Shown: piece after piece, positions 8,443 through 11,134 of the stretch
How the letters are laid out: every line of letters starts with the position of its first letter
Numbering within the stretch: the stretch's first letter is position 1
Assembly (NCBI GenBank): GCA_012513545.1
Contig: JAAZCB010001278.1
Span: 1 to 11,134 of the forward strand
From: Clostridiaceae bacterium
Lineage (GTDB): Bacteria; Bacillota_A; Clostridia; Acetivibrionales; Acetivibrionaceae
Length of the DNA stretch: 11,134 nucleotides
Direction of reading: 5' to 3'
The notes under the pieces: model-generated
The model's input: the letters and a program-made list of their open reading frames with translations, nothing else
Told to the model about the DNA's origin: nothing
Databases searched by the model: none
Program-made: the position numbers and the translations under genes

Positions 8443-9003
8443 TTACTGTTCAGACAATACTCTGTAAATTGTTGTCCGACTTAAACCAGTTTCTTTTATA
8501 ATATCTTTAATTTTATAATTACTTGAAGCTAATGTTTCAACAAGCTTTGCCTTGCTATTTCTCTTTGAAGGCCTTCCACCATTTCTACCCCTCGCCTTAG
8601 CTGCAGCTAAACCTTCTTTTGTTCTTTGAGAAATAAGATCTCTCTCTAATTGAGACAACCCGGCCATAACAGTAAGGAGAAATTCGTTATAAGGATTATT
8701 ACTGGTAGTATCAAGCCACGTATCTTTAAGGCTTTTAATACACGCACCTTTGTTTTTAATCTGGTCAACAATATCAAGTAAGTCCTTTGTGCTCCTGCTT
8801 ATCCTGGTAATATCGGTAACTACAACCGTATCATTAAGCTTAAGCTCATCGATCATCCTGATTAATTCAGGTCTGTTCTTTGTTTTACCGGATAATTTTT
8901 CTTTATAAATATTTCTGTTATCTATACCATAAGAAACTAAAGAATCCAATTGTCTATCAAGATTTTGTTCGATATTGGAAACTCTTGCATAACCAATTAA
9001 CAT
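8443..9003 (-). CDS. Small serine recombinase (resolvase/invertase family)
   Basis: This 186-residue protein has the normal length and layout of Tn3-resolvase/Hin-type recombinases. These cut DNA at a crossover site through a serine-DNA covalent intermediate and rejoin strands for resolution or inversion. The catalytic domain covers about 1-140: YARVS with R7 and nucleophile S9, DITRISRST with R67 and R70, and the E120-R121 pair at the start of the long E-helix region. After the linker ARGRNGGRPSKR comes a C-terminal helix-turn-helix (about 160-184, ending DIIKETGLSRTTIYRVLSEQ). All catalytic residues I can check are present. The ATG at 9003 follows a weak GGAT-type box. The gene has two repeat structures upstream that may be its binding sites. 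It may maintain a plasmid as monomers, invert a segment, or belong to the element's integration system; the sequence does not decide. Large serine integrases are several hundred residues long, so this is not one. Confidence 0.95.
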   Translation of the reverse strand: MLIGYARVSNIEQNLDRQLDSLVSYGIDNRNIYKEKLSGKTKNRPELIRMIDELKLNDTVVVTDITRISRSTKDLLDIVDQIKNKGACIKSLKDTWLDTTSNNPYNEFLLTVMAGLSQLERDLISQRTKEGLAAAKARGRNGGRPSKRNSKAKLVETLASSNYKIKDIIKETGLSRTTIYRVLSEQ

Positions 9004-9035
9004 ATATAATCACATCCATTAATATTTTATTTAAT

Positions 9036-9053
9036 TGTACCATAAATGTACCA
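9036..9053. repeat. Pair of TGTACCA repeats upstream of the serine recombinase gene
   Basis: TGTACCA occurs at 9036-9042 and 9047-9053, 11 bases apart, about one helical turn. Because GTAC is itself palindromic, the 20 bp from TTGTACC to GTACCAA also read as a loose dyad. The pair lies 33-50 bases upstream of the recombinase start and overlaps a possible -10 box TACAAT (minus strand, 9039 to 9034), so it could be an autoregulatory operator or a resolvase subsite. Confidence 0.5.
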
Positions 9054-9126
9054 AAACTTAATAAGAATGTGATACGTTTAATGAAACAAAAAACACCTTC
9101 AGAGATATGATTACTTCATCTGATAA

Positions 9127-9161
9127 ATATGTTTCATATAACGGTCGTTTTTGAAACATAT
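9127..9161. repeat. Perfect 10-bp inverted repeat, 35-bp candidate recombination or operator site
   Basis: ATATGTTTCA (9127-9136) and TGAAACATAT (9152-9161) are perfect inverted copies separated by 15 bases that include ACGGTCGT. The total of 35 bp and two-fold symmetry fit a crossover site for a small serine recombinase or a repressor operator. It lies about 125 bp upstream of the recombinase gene. No T-run follows on either strand, so a terminator is unlikely. Confidence 0.6.
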
Positions 9162-9251
9162 AAAAGCAAATAATTTTGTTGTAGGTATAATATACACAAT
9201 AGAATAAAACCTATCATTAAAGCATTTAAAGCGTAGGAAATAATTTGTTAA

Positions 9252-9273
9252 TTGAAAGTGAAAGTTCTTTCAA
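9252..9273. terminator. Weak hairpin after the peptidase gene
   Basis: TTGAAAG (9252-9258) pairs with CTTTCAA (9267-9273) over an 8-base loop, 33 bases after the peptidase stop codon. In the direction of the minus-strand operon it is followed by TTAACAAATTATTT, not a clean T-run, so it is at best a weak terminator. Confidence 0.3.
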
Positions 9274-9306
9274 CTATTTAAATGATCTTGAGTCCTTAAA
9301 ATATAC

Positions 9307-9927
9307 TTAAAAACTTCTTTTAATTAAACAGATTTCTCTGTATTCTATAGGTCCAAAAGAATATTTTTCATATGTAGCTAAATCTAATCTTTCCCTTGAT
9401 ACTTTCAAATTATAGCTCCACTCGTCTCTTATACATTCTAAATAATCGCTGTCAGGTTTTCTATAGTGCTGATGACGATAGTATGGATCAAAAAAATAGA
9501 GATAATTATTGTCAGCTTTTGTACATAATAAATAATGGTACATTTTGCCTGTCCTATCAGAACTAACTGAACACAATCCAACACCACCCCCATTAATGTA
9601 TCTTACAAGTTTATTATTATTGCGTAAATGTACTTCTTCGCCTGTTATATATTCACATTCTAAGCAAAAATCATTGTTTCTTTTAGAATACTGGTTGAGC
9701 CATTGAATAATAAATTCACATGCTAATCCCGTTGTACCTCTTTTTCCGTATTCACCGTTTTTGCTAATAGTATCTAAACAGTACAGCATAATTCTTTGAA
9801 TTACTTCAGGTGGTATTTCTTGTGTATCAAATAGATAATTTAAAGCATTTAAAAAAACTATTGGAACACAATCAAATTTAGTTGACTGATATTTTAATGG
9901 GACTTTTCCAGAAGGTACTTTAAACAT
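9307..9927 (-). CDS. C39-like papain-fold cysteine peptidase
   Basis: This 206-residue protein has the layout of a C39-like (papain-fold) cysteine peptidase. The likely nucleophile is C20 in STKFDCVPIVFLNAL, at the start of a helix. The likely catalytic histidine is H131 in MYHYLLCTKADNNYLYFFDP, with D147 of the FFDP turn as third residue. The fold is N-terminal Cys then C-terminal His-Asp, as in the family. No ABC-transporter domain, signal peptide or membrane segment is present, so it is a free-standing, probably cytoplasmic enzyme with unknown substrate. I chose the ATG at 9927, preceded by AGGTGGAG; a TTG at 9945 would add six residues and overlap the DUF3006 gene. With the ATG it starts 8 bp after that gene's stop and is probably cotranscribed with it. 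The FDCVP sequence departs from the common DCGP pattern, so an altered specificity or a peptidase-like non-enzyme is possible. Confidence 0.72.
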   Translation of the reverse strand: MFKVPSGKVPLKYQSTKFDCVPIVFLNALNYLFDTQEIPPEVIQRIMLYCLDTISKNGEYGKRGTTGLACEFIIQWLNQYSKRNNDFCLECEYITGEEVHLRNNNKLVRYINGGGVGLCSVSSDRTGKMYHYLLCTKADNNYLYFFDPYYRHQHYRKPDSDYLECIRDEWSYNLKVSRERLDLATYEKYSFGPIEYREICLIKRSF

Positions 9928-9935
9928 CTCTCCAC

Positions 9936-10133
9936 CTACTCCCAAACACTATCCATTAATTTCTGAATTTCTTTCTTTTTATCCTCTTTTACATCGGGAT
10001 CAATTGCAATTCTTAGAATAGAACCTTCTTTTGCTTCTGCCGGCAGCAATTCTACTGGCATATTAACCATCGTTTTATTCTCAAGTTCCACAACTGCAAA
10101 ATTACCTTCAAACCTATCAATTATAATCCTCAT
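9936..10133 (-). CDS. DUF3006 domain protein
   Basis: This 65-residue protein matches the small DUF3006 family: MRIIIDRFEGNFAVVELENKTMVNMPVELLP followed by an EGSILRIAIDPD strand and a lysine-rich tail. It looks like one small beta-barrel domain with a short C-terminal helix; no catalytic motif is visible and its function is not known. A perfect AAAGGAGG box lies 7 bases before the ATG at 10133 and overlaps the end of the upstream gene. Members of this family commonly sit beside genes for MBL-fold, ComEC-related hydrolases, and that is the arrangement here, with the MBL-type remnant 14 bp upstream. Confidence 0.85.
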   Translation of the reverse strand: MRIIIDRFEGNFAVVELENKTMVNMPVELLPAEAKEGSILRIAIDPDVKEDKKKEIQKLMDSVWE

Positions 10134-10147
10134 GTATAAGCCTCCTT

Positions 10148-10669
10148 TTATGGGTTACACCTTTTACATGCTTCATAACCTGCGTTTATTGCCTCTTCTC
10201 TACTATTAAAAATAACCTGGTTCTTTGGATATGGAAGAGAGCTGCAGGAGCTTCTATGAAATTTTTTCGTATTTTTATTTCCTATGTAAACTACTTGTGG
10301 CAAAGCATTTTCTGATTTTATCTGCTCTGGTGTTGGACTGATCGTAGGAATAGGTTCTGGAGTCGTTGTGGGTGTTACATTAACAACTGTTGTTGTTTGT
10401 ATCTCTATATCTCTAGGTGCCGGTGTTGGAGGAGCGTTTTCCTTTATAGCTGAGGCTTTCTTATCAAGCTTAATTGTTTCTCCATCAGATGTTGCAATAA
10501 TAGTTCCTGACTTATCAGTGCGGAATACTTCTATTCCAAAAGTTTTTAATCTGTTTAATATCAAATTGTCCGGGTGTCCATAACTATTATCTTCACCCAC
10601 TGAAATTACAGCATATTGGGGGTTGGCCAAGATTCGTGTAAAAACCCCCAACAATACATTATTTCCCAT
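10148..10669 (-). pseudogene. 3' remnant of an MBL-fold (ComEC-related) hydrolase gene with C-terminal Ada-like zinc domain
   Basis: The 173 readable residues resemble only the C-terminal part of secreted or membrane MBL-fold hydrolases of the ComEC-related type. NPQYAVISVGEDNSYGHP (16-33) and FRTDKSGTIIATSDG (49-63) match the end of the MBL domain. A Pro/Thr-rich linker follows (about 79-117), then an Ada-like zinc domain with YIGNKNTKKFHRSSC and ACKRC (ligands H138, C142, C168, C171). The HxHxDH metal-binding part of the MBL domain, which should precede this, is missing. The reading frame reaches a stop two codons upstream of the ATG at 10669, and no ribosome binding site precedes it. The 196-bp inverted-repeat element lies only 57 bp upstream. 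Loss of the 5' part by insertion or deletion is the simplest explanation. A short expressed zinc-domain protein is possible but less likely. Confidence 0.75.
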
Positions 10670-10726
10670 TAATTAATATAAAAAGGCCATATCAAAAATC
10701 AATTCTGGAATTTGTATATTTCTATT

Positions 10727-10922
10727 TAGGCCTAATGGAGAGCATCCGTGTTCTGTACTGAAAAGTAAAGTTTAAATTGGCTTAAACCAATACCTTTGAG
10801 GTTTTAAAATTTTTTTGTGATAGCTGAATTTAGCATATCAAACTAAACTCTTAAAAGCATTTATATAAGCAGCTTTCAGAATTACTTTTCAGTAGATAAC
10901 ATAGATGCTCCAGTTAGGCCTA
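10727..10922. mobile_element. Putative MITE: 196-bp non-coding element with long imperfect terminal inverted repeats
   Basis: The left arm (10727-10768) and right arm (10882-10922) are inverted copies that agree at about 36 of 40 aligned positions. The outermost TAGGCCTAA and innermost TACTGAAAAGTAA blocks are perfect, and the differences are two small gaps and four substitutions. The 113-base centre is AT-rich and encodes nothing. The 9-mer TTAGGCCTA occurs in direct orientation at both ends (10726-10734 and 10914-10922), so it may be a target duplication, but it contains an 8-base palindrome and could equally belong to the inverted repeats. No transposase is present, so the element would be moved in trans. 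It sits just upstream of the truncated MBL-type gene. Confidence 0.7.
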
Positions 10923-11031
10923 GTAGGGTAATTACAATACAAGATCAGAAGCTTTTTTAGTTTCTGTACTTTTTATTTCAATTTTCTCACAGGATGACAA
11001 TAAAGATCTGCGGTATACTCGATTTGCCGGA

Positions 11032-11062
11032 CACAGGTAAGTTAGGGTAAAATAAACCTGTG
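11032..11062 (+). promoter_or_regulatory. Inverted repeat in the transposase leader touching the ribosome binding site
   Basis: CACAGGT (11032-11038) pairs with ACCTGTG (11056-11062) across a 17-base loop. The last base of the stem is the first G of the GGAGG box. Transcripts that enter from outside could fold here and lower translation of the transposase, a control known from other insertion sequences. Whether it acts here is inference. Confidence 0.35.
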
Positions 11063-11074
11063 GAGGAGATAAAC

Positions 11075-11134
11075 ATGATAAATAAGGGTAACCGGTATAA
11101 TGACGAATTTAGGACTGATATAATAAGGCTTGTA
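11075..11134 (+). CDS. IS3-type transposase OrfA, N-terminal 20 residues only
   Basis: The open frame starts with an ATG at 11075, eight bases after a strong GGAGG, and runs to the window edge. The visible residues contain NRYNDEFRTDIIRLV, which matches the start of the helix-turn-helix of IS3/IS911-type OrfA proteins (pattern YxxEFKxxIVRL). OrfA binds the element's ends and is usually fused by frameshifting to the DDE-domain OrfB, which would lie outside. Only 20 codons are available, so the family call rests on this motif and the leader. It is the only plus-strand gene in the window. Confidence 0.65.
   Translation, partial: MINKGNRYNDEFRTDIIRLV

Larger units (their letters stand above)
9004..9306. 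other. Gene-free region between the recombinase and peptidase genes
   Basis: No convincing gene lies in these 303 bases. They hold the TGTACCA pair (9036-9053), the ATATGTTTCA inverted repeat (9127-9161) and a small hairpin (9252-9273) downstream of the peptidase gene. A TATAAT on the plus strand at 9186-9191 has no fitting -35 box and no gene after it. This region is the most likely boundary between the mobilisation module and the flanking operon. Confidence 0.6.
11009..11134 (+). mobile_element. Left end of an IS3-type insertion sequence (partial)
   Basis: The transposase start at 11075 is preceded by a compact leader containing GATTTGCCGGACACAGG (11021-11037), which resembles terminal inverted repeats of IS3-family elements in clostridia. 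The left terminus is probably near the TGCGG at 11009, since IS3 elements begin with TG, but the right end is outside the window and the boundary cannot be confirmed. Confidence 0.5.

Noticed and set aside
8880..9110. Plus-strand 76-codon open frame opposite the recombinase start
   Set aside because: It overlaps the catalytic N-terminus of the recombinase in antisense and its product shows no domain features.
9928..9945. TTG start for the C39-like peptidase gene
   Set aside because: It adds only six residues, overlaps the DUF3006 gene and has no good ribosome binding site, whereas the ATG at 9927 follows AGGTGGAG.
10941..10966. Possible terminator around AGAAGCTTTTTTAGTTTCT
   Set aside because: The pairing is interrupted and short, and no gene ends here on either strand.
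1..11134. CRISPR array, tRNA, rRNA or riboswitch
   Set aside because: No regularly spaced repeat array with unique spacers, no tRNA-like cloverleaf and no rRNA sequence were seen; the only tandem repeats are the three 12-bp units at 4201-4236.

Overview
The window looks like DNA from a low-GC Gram-positive bacterium, most likely a member of the Clostridia. The base composition is AT-rich, ribosome binding sites are strong GGAGG types, and the DUF3006, MBL/Ada-type and IS3-type genes fit that group. No rRNA, tRNA or CRISPR is present, so the species cannot be named. Every recognisable gene except one partial transposase at the right edge is on the minus strand, so transcription runs from high to low coordinates.

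Right part (about 9.3-11.13 kb). The first 60 bases of an IS3-type transposase orfA start at 11075 on the plus strand. Next to it is a 196-bp non-coding element with imperfect terminal inverted repeats of about 41 bp (10727-10922), which looks like a MITE. On the minus strand there follow the 3' remnant of an MBL-fold/Ada-like zinc domain gene, a DUF3006 gene and a C39-like cysteine peptidase gene. These three are tightly spaced and look like one operon whose first gene has lost its 5' part.

Middle part (about 5.6-9.2 kb). This is a mobilisation module: a small serine recombinase with repeat structures upstream of it, a membrane-anchored TPR-like protein, a candidate oriT with two hairpins, a MobC-type relaxosome protein and a MOBP-type relaxase. 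No type IV secretion genes are visible, so the element would depend on a helper for transfer.

Left part (1-5.5 kb). This is a defence-type cargo: a protein with a NucS-like PD-(D/E)XK nuclease domain and a DUF4268-like C-terminus, then a type I restriction endonuclease subunit (hsdR, complete), then the methyltransferase subunit (hsdM), which overlaps hsdR by 8 bp and runs off the left edge after 266 codons. No hsdS is in the window; it would be expected further left. Three 12-bp direct repeats lie just upstream of the hsdR promoter candidate.

Read together, genes from about 9.2 kb to the left edge look like a mobilisable element (integrated IME or plasmid) that carries a type I restriction-modification system and an extra nuclease. 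The right part looks like host or flanking DNA disturbed by small transposable elements. Element boundaries cannot be proven from this window alone.
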